Shown: positions 7,333-15,242 of the stretch, in pieces
How the letters are laid out: the number at the start of each line of letters is the position of its first letter
Numbering within the stretch: position 1 is the stretch's first letter
DNA from: Dehalococcoidales bacterium
Lineage (GTDB): Bacteria; Chloroflexota; Dehalococcoidia; Dehalococcoidales; UBA5760
NCBI GenBank assembly: GCA_018399795.1
Contig: JAGYOC010000286.1
Span: 1-17,040 of the forward strand
Direction: 5' to 3'
DNA: 17,040 bases
Notes under the pieces: model-generated
The model's input: only the letters and a program-made list of their open reading frames with translations
Told to the model about the DNA's origin: nothing
Database searches by the model: none
Position numbers and translations under genes: made by a program

Positions 7333-7798
7333 GCTGGGCAGGGACGAATATTTCCTCAAAGTAGCCTCGGTGGTTGCCGAGCGTTCCACCTGTCGCCGCC
7401 ACCATGTAGGGGCTCTTGCCGTTCGGGACAAGCATATACTGGCCACGGGTTACAACGGTGCTCCGACCGGTCTCAGGGACTGCCTGGAGCTTGGCTGCCT
7501 CCGGGATGAGATGAATATACCCTCGGGAACCAGGCACGAGATATGCCGCGGCATACACGCGGAACAGAACGTAATCGTACAGGCCGGCCTCCATGGTGTG
7601 AGCCTGGCCGGCAGTACCATCTACTGTACACACACCCCCTGTATACTGTGTGCCAAGATGCTGGTTAACGCCAGGATAGTGCGCTATGTCAGCTTTGGCA
7701 GATACAACGATAACCAGTTTATTGAACTGTTTCGGGAAGCTGGCATAACATTCAATATCGCGCCCAGACCATCATCTCAGATAACCTATCTCGATTGA
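7316..7798 (+). CDS. dCMP deaminase (ComEB/CDA-family zinc deaminase)
   Basis: A 160-residue deoxycytidylate deaminase-family protein, which converts dCMP to dUMP for thymidylate synthesis. The segment RSTCRRHHVGALAV (23-36) and ILATGYNGAPTGL (41-53) are characteristic of dCMP deaminases. The catalytic zinc site is clear: HAE (His81, Glu83 as proton shuttle) and PCILC (Cys109, Cys112). Further His/Cys residues between 56 and 77 may hold a second, structural zinc as in some relatives. The ATG lies inside the last codons of the kinase gene (17-base overlap) without an obvious ribosome-binding site, indicating translational coupling. The stop is 23 bases from the convergent tyrA stop. Confidence 0.9.
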   Translation: MEKPFRLGRDEYFLKVASVVAERSTCRRHHVGALAVRDKHILATGYNGAPTGLRDCLELGCLRDEMNIPSGTRHEICRGIHAEQNVIVQAGLHGVSLAGSTIYCTHTPCILCAKMLVNARIVRYVSFGRYNDNQFIELFREAGITFNIAPRPSSQITYLD

Positions 7799-7821
7799 GG
7801 TAGGGCATAACCCGAGCATCG

Positions 7822-8694
7822 TTAAAGCGTATCGAGTAGCTTGTACATATCCTCATAGGCTTTACCGAAGTCGGGATTGATGGTATTGAATCTGGCCTTT
7901 AAAGCCTTCATTTTTCGCACGAAACCATCCCGGTCCCGGCTTGCTACCAAATCAGCCCATATCTCGGCTTTTTCCTGGAATTTCTTTTCTATCTCGGCCA
8001 GGTTGGGTAGATTCATCTGCAGGGAGGCATAAAGTTCCGGGTCTTCAGAAATCACGCTTTCGGTCAGTGTTGAGAGCAGCTTGTAAGTGATACCGCTGGC
8101 ACCACCCATCTGCCTAAGGCGGTTAAACCTGAGGATGGTGTCACCGGCCACTATGGCGATGAAATGGGAAAGCCCCAGAACTACAGTCATTATTTCATCG
8201 TGCTCTTCCGGACTCAGCACGGTAACCCTGGCTTCTCTGTCCTCAAGATACCGCTTCACCTTTTCAGCCGTATCCCTCTCCTCTTCGGTGGTCGGGGTTA
8301 ACATGAAGCTCCGCTTGGCGATATCACGGGCACCCGGGCCGAACATCGGGTGCATACCCAGAATTTTCCCCGACTCTATATTCCTGTGCATTGCCTCCAT
8401 GGGGACTGCCTTTACTGACATTATGTCGATAACAAGCTGTCCGCAAGTAACAAGAGGACCAATCTGCCCTATAACCGCGTCGAAGCTGTCAATGGGCACA
8501 GCAATCAGTATGATGTCGGCACTCTTAACCGCTTCCGCGTTATCCGTGGTGAAATCAACGCCAAGCTGACCAGCAGCATTCTCGAGCTTACCCCGGTCCC
8601 GCCCGGTTATTATCACCCGGTGCCCCTCCCCCCGAGCAAAACGGGCAAACCAGCACCCCATATTTCCTGAGCCACCGATTATCGCAATCCTCAT
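7822..8694 (-). CDS. tyrA: Prephenate dehydrogenase TyrA
   Basis: TyrA oxidatively decarboxylates prephenate (or arogenate) with NAD(P)+ on the way to tyrosine. The 290-residue protein opens with a Rossmann motif GGSGNMG (7-13), then shows the family signature GMHPMFGPGA (about 113-122, with substrate-binding His115) and the helical half LGLSHFIAIVAG. No C-terminal ACT domain is visible, so feedback control would not be through one. The start is ATG 8694: GGAGGGG at 8706-8700 is a strong ribosome-binding site, whereas the upstream ATG at 8721, overlapping the pheA stop, has none. It is the last gene of the aromatic operon. Prephenate versus arogenate preference cannot be read from the sequence. 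Confidence 0.9.
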   Translation of the reverse strand: MRIAIIGGSGNMGCWFARFARGEGHRVIITGRDRGKLENAAGQLGVDFTTDNAEAVKSADIILIAVPIDSFDAVIGQIGPLVTCGQLVIDIMSVKAVPMEAMHRNIESGKILGMHPMFGPGARDIAKRSFMLTPTTEEERDTAEKVKRYLEDREARVTVLSPEEHDEIMTVVLGLSHFIAIVAGDTILRFNRLRQMGGASGITYKLLSTLTESVISEDPELYASLQMNLPNLAEIEKKFQEKAEIWADLVASRDRDGFVRKMKALKARFNTINPDFGKAYEDMYKLLDTL

Positions 8695-8699
8695 AATTA

Positions 8700-8706
8700 C
8701 CCCTCC
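8700..8706 (-). promoter_or_regulatory. Ribosome-binding site fixing the tyrA start
   Basis: GGAGGGG on the minus strand lies five bases before ATG 8694 (seven counted from GGAGG). It rules in favour of this start over the ATG nine codons upstream and gives tyrA its own strong initiation signal at the end of the operon. Confidence 0.75.
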
Positions 8707-8717
8707 GGGGTTCAGTT

Positions 8718-9788
8718 TCATTTATCTGCCCTGGGATAAGAACCCAGAACCCTCAGGAAAAGGGTCACCTCCTCCAAACCGGCCAGAACTTCACGGGGAG
8801 CCTCATCTTCCCGGTGACCCTCAAAATCCAGATAAAAGTTATATTCCCATGCCTTTTGTCGCGTCGGGCGCGATTCGATCTTGGTCAGGTTGACCCCCTT
8901 GCTGGCAAATCTGCTAAGCAGGTCATAGAGAGCCATCGGTTTATGTTTTACAGAGAATACAATCGAGGTCTTGTCCTGTCCCGATGGCGGGCAGTCTTCG
9001 GCAGCAAGAACAAAAAAGCGGGTGAAATTACTAGGATTATCTTCTATCTCCCTCGCCAGTATATTCATCTGATAGATATCCGCAGCACGGGCACTGGCGA
9101 TGGCACCGGCATTATCAAGCTTCCTGTCCTTGAGCATCCTGACGCTGCTGGCAGTATCGGAGGCAGGTACCATCCTAGCGCCCAGCTGTTTCAAAAAGGT
9201 CCGGCATTGCCCCAGTGCCTGCGGGTGTGAATAGACCCTCTTTACCGCGTCCAGTTTTACTCCTGGATTGGCAACCAGACAATGAGTAACGCGGAGTTCC
9301 AGCTCACCGCAGACCTTCAGCCCCGATGTCAACAGAAGGTCGTAAGACCTGCCTATCGTTCCCTCCAGAGAGTTCTCTATCGGCACAATACCAAACTCAG
9401 CCTCATCTTCCTCTACAGCACTGAAGACACCCTCCAGATTTTCCTGTGGGTTGGTCATCACACCTTGCCCGAAAAAATTGAGGGCCGCCTCTTCGCTGTA
9501 GGCACCGGGTTCACCGGGAAAGGCGACCTCAGCGCCCTGGGTCCTGCGGCAGGCAGTCATTATCTGCCGGTAGACATTTTCAATGACGTCCTGCTCCATG
9601 TTTTCTTCAAGGGCAATATTCCTGACATGCTCCACAACTTTTCGCTCCCTTGCCCCGTCATTGATCTGCTTTCCCCGCTTCTTTTTCTCCTCCCCTATTT
9701 CTCGGGCAATCCTTATTCTCTCCGCGATTAACCGGACAATCTCGCGGTCCGTTCTATCGATATGCCTTCTCAGATTTTCCAGGCTCAT
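8718..9788 (-). CDS. pheA: Bifunctional chorismate mutase / prephenate dehydratase PheA
   Basis: A 356-residue fusion that converts chorismate to prephenate and then to phenylpyruvate. Residues 1 to about 85 are an AroQ chorismate mutase (LRRHIDRTDREIVRLIAERI, later DGARERKVVEHV). The prephenate dehydratase domain begins at VAFPGEPGAYSEEAA (about 90) and includes NSLEGTIG and the catalytic TRF in NFTRFFVLA. A C-terminal ACT domain (about 275-350) contains KIESRP, the phenylalanine-binding motif of feedback-regulated enzymes, so allosteric inhibition by Phe is likely. Its ATG overlaps the aroC stop by four bases (ATGA). Confidence 0.95.
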   Translation of the reverse strand: MSLENLRRHIDRTDREIVRLIAERIRIAREIGEEKKKRGKQINDGARERKVVEHVRNIALEENMEQDVIENVYRQIMTACRRTQGAEVAFPGEPGAYSEEAALNFFGQGVMTNPQENLEGVFSAVEEDEAEFGIVPIENSLEGTIGRSYDLLLTSGLKVCGELELRVTHCLVANPGVKLDAVKRVYSHPQALGQCRTFLKQLGARMVPASDTASSVRMLKDRKLDNAGAIASARAADIYQMNILAREIEDNPSNFTRFFVLAAEDCPPSGQDKTSIVFSVKHKPMALYDLLSRFASKGVNLTKIESRPTRQKAWEYNFYLDFEGHREDEAPREVLAGLEEVTLFLRVLGSYPRADK

Positions 9789-10876
9789 CGTATTACCCCC
9801 GGTATCATTCCCGCCCTTATTGCCAGGTCGCAGATGGCCACCGCCATCATTGATTCAACGACTACTACCGCCCGGGGAACGATACAGGCATCATGCCTCC
9901 CTTTGACAGTCAGGCTACCAGCTGTCATATCCCTCATATTTACCGTCTTCTGTCTCTTTTCTACGGACGGAGTGGGCTTAATCACAGCCCTTACTATTAC
10001 CGGCATACCGTTACTTATCCCCCCCAGAACCCCCCCCGAGTTATTGGAGGTGGTAACAATTTTCCCATCCTTGACGGTGAAGGGGTCGTTGTTTTCCGAG
10101 CCCTTCATGGCCGCAGCAGCGAATCCAGCCCCGAACTCAACTCCCTTAACGGCGGGAATGGCCATTATAGCCCTGGCCAGCTCCCCGTCCAGTGTATCAA
10201 AAACCGGTTCCCCCAGACCGGGGGGCACGTTCAGAGCCATCCCTTCTATTATGCCACCCAAGCTGTCTCCATCCTCCCTGGCCATTTCGATAGCCCGGGT
10301 CATCTTCGAAGATGCCTGGATATCAGCACAGGCCAACGGGTTATTCGGTACGATTTCCCTGACCCGGTCGGGTTCTGCCGGCTTGGCTCTGATAGTTCCT
10401 ATCTGAACGGTATGGGCCATAACCTCGATGCCAAGGTAGCCAATCGCCTTCCTGGCAATAGCACCACCCATAACCAGGCTCGCAGTAGTACGTCCAGAAA
10501 ACCTCCCCCCACCCCGGAAATCATTAAATCCCCCATACTTAACAAAGGCGGTATAGTCAGCCTGTCCCGGCCGGGGCATAAACCTGTTATTCTCATATTC
10601 CCGGGATTCAATATCCGTATTCCATACCATCAGGCAGACGGGTGCGCCGGTCGTCGCTCCGTCCATGATTCCGGAAAGAATATCTACCCTATCCTCTTCC
10701 ACCCGTTTTGTCGAGGCTGCGCCTGTTCCGGGTTTTCTCCGGTCCAGCTCCCGCTGGATATCGCTTTTACTGACGGCCAGGCCGGCAGGACAGCCGTCAA
10801 CAATCGCCCCGATACAGCGGCCATGGCTCTCCCCGAAGCTGGTTATGGTAAAAAGATTGCCCAGGCTATTGCTCAT
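9785..10876 (-). CDS. aroC: Chorismate synthase AroC
   Basis: AroC makes chorismate from EPSP using reduced FMN, the last common step of the shikimate pathway. The 363-residue protein has FGESHG (14-19, catalytic His18), an FMN/phosphate-binding DRRKPG (45-50), RGGGRFSGR around 120, and NNSGGVLGG in the C-terminal half, all expected for the family, at normal length. One feature is unusual: the motif normally read as RPGHAD is RPGQAD here, so the second near-invariant His is Gln105 (CAG at 10564-10562). The start overlaps the end of aroA by 11 bases and the stop overlaps pheA by four. Confidence 0.95.
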   Translation of the reverse strand: MSNSLGNLFTITSFGESHGRCIGAIVDGCPAGLAVSKSDIQRELDRRKPGTGAASTKRVEEDRVDILSGIMDGATTGAPVCLMVWNTDIESREYENNRFMPRPGQADYTAFVKYGGFNDFRGGGRFSGRTTASLVMGGAIARKAIGYLGIEVMAHTVQIGTIRAKPAEPDRVREIVPNNPLACADIQASSKMTRAIEMAREDGDSLGGIIEGMALNVPPGLGEPVFDTLDGELARAIMAIPAVKGVEFGAGFAAAAMKGSENNDPFTVKDGKIVTTSNNSGGVLGGISNGMPVIVRAVIKPTPSVEKRQKTVNMRDMTAGSLTVKGRHDACIVPRAVVVVESMMAVAICDLAIRAGMIPGVIR

Positions 10877-12134
10877 TTACCAATTTCACCCTGCCTCCGA
10901 TGCTTTTTACGGTCTCCCAGAATTCAGGGTATGTCTTGGAGACGCATTCCGCACCTTTTATTACCGTGTTCCCGGCGACCAGTCCCGCTATACAGAATGC
11001 CATGGCGATACGGTGGTCGTTACTGCTATCGATAATAGCGCCTTTCGGATTCGTACCGGTAATGGTCAACCCGTCTTCTTCTTCGCAAACCGCCACCCCC
11101 ATTTCCTCCAGGCCCGCCTTCACAGCAGTAACACGGTTGGATTCCTTTAGCCTTGCCCGGGCAATCCCTTCCAAATTGCTCTCGCCTTCAGCCAGTGCTG
11201 CCAGAACCGCCATTGTCGGAAGCAGGTCTATGGCATCGGACAGATCAGCCTGGATAGCCTTCAACTTCGACCTGTTCAGCTTTATTTTGTCCCCGCTCCT
11301 TTCCACCGAAGCCCCCATATTTTTCAGGAAGTCAAGTATTACCCTGTCTCCCTGAATGCTTTCGGGGTCAAGATTTCGCAGAACTGTATTTCCGAATAAT
11401 GACCCCATAGCCAGGAAATATGAGGCTGATGACCAGTCTCCCTCCACCCGATATCTTGCCGGTTGGTACTTTTGTGGCTCTATGGTAAATTCCATCAGTT
11501 CCGGGGATGATTCTACCGTTATGCCGAAACGCCGCATGCACTGCATTGTCATCCAGATGTAGGGCTTTGACTCCGGCAGGCTGGTAAGCCTGATACGCAC
11601 CTGAGTGCCAGCCAGGGGTGCGGCGATGAGCAGAGCAGAGATATACTGGGAGCTGATATTGCCGGGTAGTTCCGCAAGCCCCCCCTTCATCCCTCCACCC
11701 CTTACCACCACAGGTGCGACTTCACCATCACAGAAACACTCTACCCCCAGTTGTTTCACGGCGTCAATGAGGGTAACAACGGGTCTCCGGGAGAGAGAGG
11801 GGCCGGTAACCAGCCGGCATTCCCCCGGTAGCAGTGCACATACAGCAGTCATAAACCTCAAAGTGGCCGCGGAATCGCCACAGAAAAGCGCCCCATCCGG
11901 ACAGCGTAGATTACCACCCCTTACCCTCCAGACGTTCTGTTCCGTGTTAATCTCCGCCCCGATACCGCGCAATACCTCCTGTGCCGCCTCGGTGTCATCG
12001 CAGACCAGGGGATTGATTATCTCGCTCTCACCGTTGGCCAGAGCGGCACAGAAAAGGGCACGGATGGTATAGCTTTTCGAGGGCGGCACCTCAATCTGTC
12101 CTTCAATCTTGCTTTTTCCCAGCGATACCTTCAT
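10866..12134 (-). CDS. aroA: 3-phosphoshikimate 1-carboxyvinyltransferase (EPSP synthase) AroA
   Basis: EPSP synthase joins phosphoenolpyruvate to shikimate-3-phosphate. The 422-residue protein contains PPSKSYTIRA (17-26; Lys20, Ser21 and Arg25 of the active site), CGDSAATLR (85-93), the substrate loop EGDWSSASYFLA, the DLLPTMAVLAALAEG segment with a catalytic Asp just before it, RLKESNRV and the C-terminal SSNDHRIAMAF. The CGDSAATLR motif aligns with E. coli GNAGTAMR so that Ala89 stands at E. coli Gly96 and Ala90 at Thr97, which may reduce glyphosate sensitivity. The start ATG lies inside aroK (32-base overlap), preceded by AGGG and AGGA within 15 bases. The end overlaps aroC by 11 bases. 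Confidence 0.95.
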   Translation of the reverse strand: MKVSLGKSKIEGQIEVPPSKSYTIRALFCAALANGESEIINPLVCDDTEAAQEVLRGIGAEINTEQNVWRVRGGNLRCPDGALFCGDSAATLRFMTAVCALLPGECRLVTGPSLSRRPVVTLIDAVKQLGVECFCDGEVAPVVVRGGGMKGGLAELPGNISSQYISALLIAAPLAGTQVRIRLTSLPESKPYIWMTMQCMRRFGITVESSPELMEFTIEPQKYQPARYRVEGDWSSASYFLAMGSLFGNTVLRNLDPESIQGDRVILDFLKNMGASVERSGDKIKLNRSKLKAIQADLSDAIDLLPTMAVLAALAEGESNLEGIARARLKESNRVTAVKAGLEEMGVAVCEEEDGLTITGTNPKGAIIDSSNDHRIAMAFCIAGLVAGNTVIKGAECVSKTYPEFWETVKSIGGRVKLVNEQ

Positions 12135-12645
12135 ATTCCTTTATCCCTGCCGCTACCTGCAAAACTACAGAATCAATACCCAGCCCTGATGTATTTACGG
12201 TGACATCAGCAGCCCTCTGGTAAAAAGGCCTGCGGTACCTCATCAACTCTCTGATAGTAAGAGCGGGGTTCTCGGTAGCAAGAAGCGGCCTCTCTTCGCC
12301 GTCACCAGAGATCCGCTTGAGTATGATGCGGGGTGATGCCTCAAGGTGAACAACCAGCGCCCTCTGCTTCAGGCGGTCGATATTGATCTTGTTCAATACC
12401 ACGCCACCTCCACAGGCGATAACGGCGTTTTCCTCCCTGCTGATGTCTTTTACCGTCTCGATTTCAAGCTCCCGGAAGGCTATTTCGCCATCTTCCCTGA
12501 ATATTGCGGGAATATCTTTTCCGGCTTTCCTCTGAATAAGCACGTCGAGCTCGAAGAATGTTTTGCCCAGGTATTCGGCCAGCGCCCTGCCCACCGAGGT
12601 CTTCCCGGTCCCCATAAATCCGATTAAAGCTACGCTACTTTTCAC
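12103..12645 (-). CDS. aroK: Shikimate kinase AroK
   Basis: A 180-residue P-loop kinase that phosphorylates shikimate at O3. It has Walker A GFMGTGKT (9-16), the shikimate-binding stretch FFELDVLIQRKAG with Asp34 in place and Glu32 where most relatives have Asp, the FREDGEIAFRELE segment with the substrate-binding Arg, ACGGGVV (Walker B region) and the lid RPLL. The start is GTG at 12645-12643, which overlaps the aroE stop as GTGA, so initiation is probably coupled. The C-terminal ten codons lie over the start of aroA. Length is typical. Confidence 0.94.
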   Translation of the reverse strand: MKSSVALIGFMGTGKTSVGRALAEYLGKTFFELDVLIQRKAGKDIPAIFREDGEIAFRELEIETVKDISREENAVIACGGGVVLNKINIDRLKQRALVVHLEASPRIILKRISGDGEERPLLATENPALTIRELMRYRRPFYQRAADVTVNTSGLGIDSVVLQVAAGIKEYEGIAGKKQD

Positions 12646-13511
12646 TTTTGAAGACCCTTTAGCGCCTCTTTTTTCATGACCTCAAGAGGGGCTTTTTGTC
12701 CTGTCCACTTTTCGAAGGAGAGTGCCCCCTGGCAGACAAGCATATCCAGTCCACTTATGGTCAGGGCACCCGCTTGCTCCGCCTCACTACGCAGTCTGGT
12801 CTGGACAGGGTTATATACTATATCGAAAACGATTGGTACCGATTCCAATAGTTCTGCCGGTACCGGTGTCTCACGGGTATTCGGGCTCATACCAACACTG
12901 GTAGCATTAACCAGGATATCGCTTCCCGGCATTACCTTTGCCAGGTTATCGCTGTTCAGCTCCATAGCGCTGGCATCCCTGTCGAAGGCCACGGAAATCT
13001 CGGCGGCCAGATTACGTGCCCATTCCATCTCCAGCGCCCTGTTAAGAATGGATAGGCTGGCACCGCTCTCGGCCAGAATATAGCAAATAGCCCTGGCTGC
13101 ACCGCCAGCACCGAGCACGACCACCTTCTTGTTATCCGGTTTGACCCCTTTATCGAGCATAGCCTGCAGGAATCCAGAAGCATCGGTGTTATAGCCCCAT
13201 AGAACCCCTCTATCGTTTACCACTGTGTTTACCGCCCCTATTTTTCTGGCAAGGGAATCCAGCTCATCCAGAAACGGCACTACTGATATTTTGTGCGGTA
13301 TGGTTACGTTCAGTCCGGCCAGGTTAAGAGATCTCATTCCAGCAATGGCTTTACCAATTTCATCCCTTGCCACCCGGAAGGGCAGATAGACATAGTCCAT
13401 ACCGATCTCCCGGAAGGCAGCATTATGCATGACCGGTGACATGGTGTGCTCGATGGGGTCGCCGATTACCCCGCAGACCCGTGTTCTTCCCGATATAGCC
13501 ATAATACTCAT
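12642..13511 (-). CDS. aroE: Shikimate dehydrogenase AroE
   Basis: AroE reduces 3-dehydroshikimate to shikimate with NADPH. In the 289-residue protein the substrate-binding SPVMHN (25-30), catalytic Lys74 in NVTIPHK, Asp110 in GYNTDASGF, the nucleotide-binding GAGGAARA (134-141), NATSVGM, DIVYNP and the C-terminal GLDMLVCQGALSFEKWTG are all present, so the enzyme should be active. The ATG at 13511 overlaps the aroD stop by four bases (ATGA); an in-frame ATG three codons later is an alternative start. Its end overlaps aroK by four bases. Confidence 0.95.
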   Translation of the reverse strand: MSIMAISGRTRVCGVIGDPIEHTMSPVMHNAAFREIGMDYVYLPFRVARDEIGKAIAGMRSLNLAGLNVTIPHKISVVPFLDELDSLARKIGAVNTVVNDRGVLWGYNTDASGFLQAMLDKGVKPDNKKVVVLGAGGAARAICYILAESGASLSILNRALEMEWARNLAAEISVAFDRDASAMELNSDNLAKVMPGSDILVNATSVGMSPNTRETPVPAELLESVPIVFDIVYNPVQTRLRSEAEQAGALTISGLDMLVCQGALSFEKWTGQKAPLEVMKKEALKGLQK

Positions 13512-14167
13512 TTTGCCATCATCTCATAGATTCGTTTCAGTTGCCCCAGTGTTATCTGCCCGGGAGCAGACTCCCTGCCCTCCTCTATCGAAGCATAGGT
13601 GAAATCACCCCCTACCAGCGGACACATAATCCGGCTCATCACTCCCGGCATCCCCATCGCAAAGGAAACCAGCCTTGTCGCGGGGAATCCCCTTATGAGC
13701 TCCAGGGCAGTCAGGTTATCCTCAACTTTTCGAGCCGTGGTAATTACCTTGCATATATCCGCACCATACCGCAACTGCTCTTCCACTATTTTTCGCAGCT
13801 CCCCAAGAGGGGGGGTTTTATCCATTAAATGCAGTGAAATTAGGCACTTTACTCCTCTATTTTTTATCGTCTCTATCGATCTGTTCAGGTTCAGCGTCCT
13901 TAACTCAATATCGACCATATCGCACCCGAGGTCAATGGCCTGAGCGAGCAACTCCAGCCGCAATTCCTCACTACCACTCCACTCCCCCCCCTCGCCAGCG
14001 CTCCTGGCACAGGCTATCCAGGGCTTACCGATCTGGCCGACTATTTCCTGCCAGCCCTCCCCGATCAGGTCTATGCGAACCTCGAACAACTCGGTAAAGG
14101 GTTCTGCCTCCCTTATCGCAATTTCATCCCGGCGGGTAATGACGGTACATATTCTGGGCTTTTTCAT
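13508..14167 (-). CDS. aroD: Type I 3-dehydroquinate dehydratase AroD
   Basis: This enzyme dehydrates 3-dehydroquinate to 3-dehydroshikimate through a covalent Schiff base. The 219-residue protein is the type I (class I aldolase-like) form: FEVRID (28-33) supplies substrate-binding Glu29 and Arg31, His113 in SLHLMDKTP is the general acid/base, Lys140 in ADICKVIT is the Schiff-base lysine, and SRIMCP plus the APGQI loop close the active site. It is slightly shorter than E. coli AroD, as in many archaea and Gram-positives. The ATG is one base after the aroB stop, and the end overlaps aroE by four bases. Confidence 0.94.
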   Translation of the reverse strand: MKKPRICTVITRRDEIAIREAEPFTELFEVRIDLIGEGWQEIVGQIGKPWIACARSAGEGGEWSGSEELRLELLAQAIDLGCDMVDIELRTLNLNRSIETIKNRGVKCLISLHLMDKTPPLGELRKIVEEQLRYGADICKVITTARKVEDNLTALELIRGFPATRLVSFAMGMPGVMSRIMCPLVGGDFTYASIEEGRESAPGQITLGQLKRIYEMMAK

Positions 14168-14168
14168 T

Positions 14169-15242
14169 TTAACCTGTTATAGCTTCTTCCACCAGAGACA
14201 TGTCGACTCTATCGGTAATGAACACTCTTCCTATCGACTTGGGTAGAACAAACCTCACCTTCCCCCGTAAAACCTTCTTATCGTGTTTCATTGCCTCCTT
14301 CATTCTATCCATCTGCGGTCCGGATAATCCCGTCGGCAGGCCAGCCCGCTCTACAAGACCCTCCAGCCGAGCCAGTTCATCCCTTTTCAATATGCTCATG
14401 GCGCAGGAAATCCTGGCCTCCGCCAGCATGCCGATAGCTACCGCCTCTCCGTGGTTAATCTCAAAGCCAGAAACGGTCTCAATGGCATGGCCCACCGTGT
14501 GGCCGAAATTTAGTATTGCTCTCAAAGCCGTGTCCCTCTCGTCCTTCTCCACTACTTCTGCCTTGATACTGGCAGAGCGAAAGACGGTTTCCTCAACGGT
14601 TTCACTGTGGAACTCCCTTATCCGCTCAACATTATCCTCGAGGTAATCGAAGAACCCTCTATCGCGTATAACGCCATATTTTATTACTTCGGCCAGGCCG
14701 CTGGAGAATTGCCTGACTCCTATTGTCTTCAAGGTATCAATGTCGCTAATAACCAGCCTGGGCTGATAGAATGCCCCGATTTTGTTTTTCAGCCGGCCGT
14801 GGTCCAGGGCCACCTTGCCCCCTATGCTACTATCAACCTGCGCCAGGAGCGTAGTCGGTATCTGTACCAAGGGTACACCCCTCAGGTATGTGGCAGCAAC
14901 GAAACCGGCCAGGTCACCAATGACCCCACCGCCCAGGGCAAGTATGGGCGTAGCCCGCTCCGCATGGCATTCGGCCAGTTCCCGGTACAGCCTTCCTGCT
15001 GTCTGGAGCGACTTCTGTTCCTCACCATCGGAAACGATAACGGTATCAACAGCGAATCCCTTTTCAGACAAACCTGCCTCTACGATATCGCCGTACAGGT
15101 TTTTTACTATGGGATTGGTGATGATCACCAATCTTTCGGTAAACAGGATTCCTTCTAGCCAATGCCCAATCTGGTCCAGTATCCCGGCACCGATATGGAT
15201 ATCGTAGCTGTTATTGCCTAGCTTCAGCTGGGCTTTCTTCAT
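14169..15242 (-). CDS. aroB: 3-dehydroquinate synthase AroB
   Basis: AroB cyclises DAHP to 3-dehydroquinate in an NAD- and metal-dependent reaction. The 357-residue product has SDGEEQKSL (71-79), the NAD-binding GGGVIGDLAGFVAATYLRG (104-122), PTTLLAQVDSSIGGKVA, and the metal ligands Glu185 (GLAEVIKYG), His248 (NFGHTVGHA) and His264 (INHGEAVAIGM). All key residues are intact and the length is standard. The ATG lies inside the end of aroF (32-base overlap), preceded closely by AAGGAA, so its translation is tied to that of aroF. Confidence 0.95.
   Translation of the reverse strand: MKKAQLKLGNNSYDIHIGAGILDQIGHWLEGILFTERLVIITNPIVKNLYGDIVEAGLSEKGFAVDTVIVSDGEEQKSLQTAGRLYRELAECHAERATPILALGGGVIGDLAGFVAATYLRGVPLVQIPTTLLAQVDSSIGGKVALDHGRLKNKIGAFYQPRLVISDIDTLKTIGVRQFSSGLAEVIKYGVIRDRGFFDYLEDNVERIREFHSETVEETVFRSASIKAEVVEKDERDTALRAILNFGHTVGHAIETVSGFEINHGEAVAIGMLAEARISCAMSILKRDELARLEGLVERAGLPTGLSGPQMDRMKEAMKHDKKVLRGKVRFVLPKSIGRVFITDRVDMSLVEEAITG

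Noticed and set aside
9893..11035. A 380-codon plus-strand frame opposite aroC and aroA
   Set aside because: It lies entirely antisense to two strongly conserved enzymes, shows no recognisable domain, is rich in Pro, Ser and Arg as frames opposite GC-rich genes usually are, and has no ribosome-binding site.
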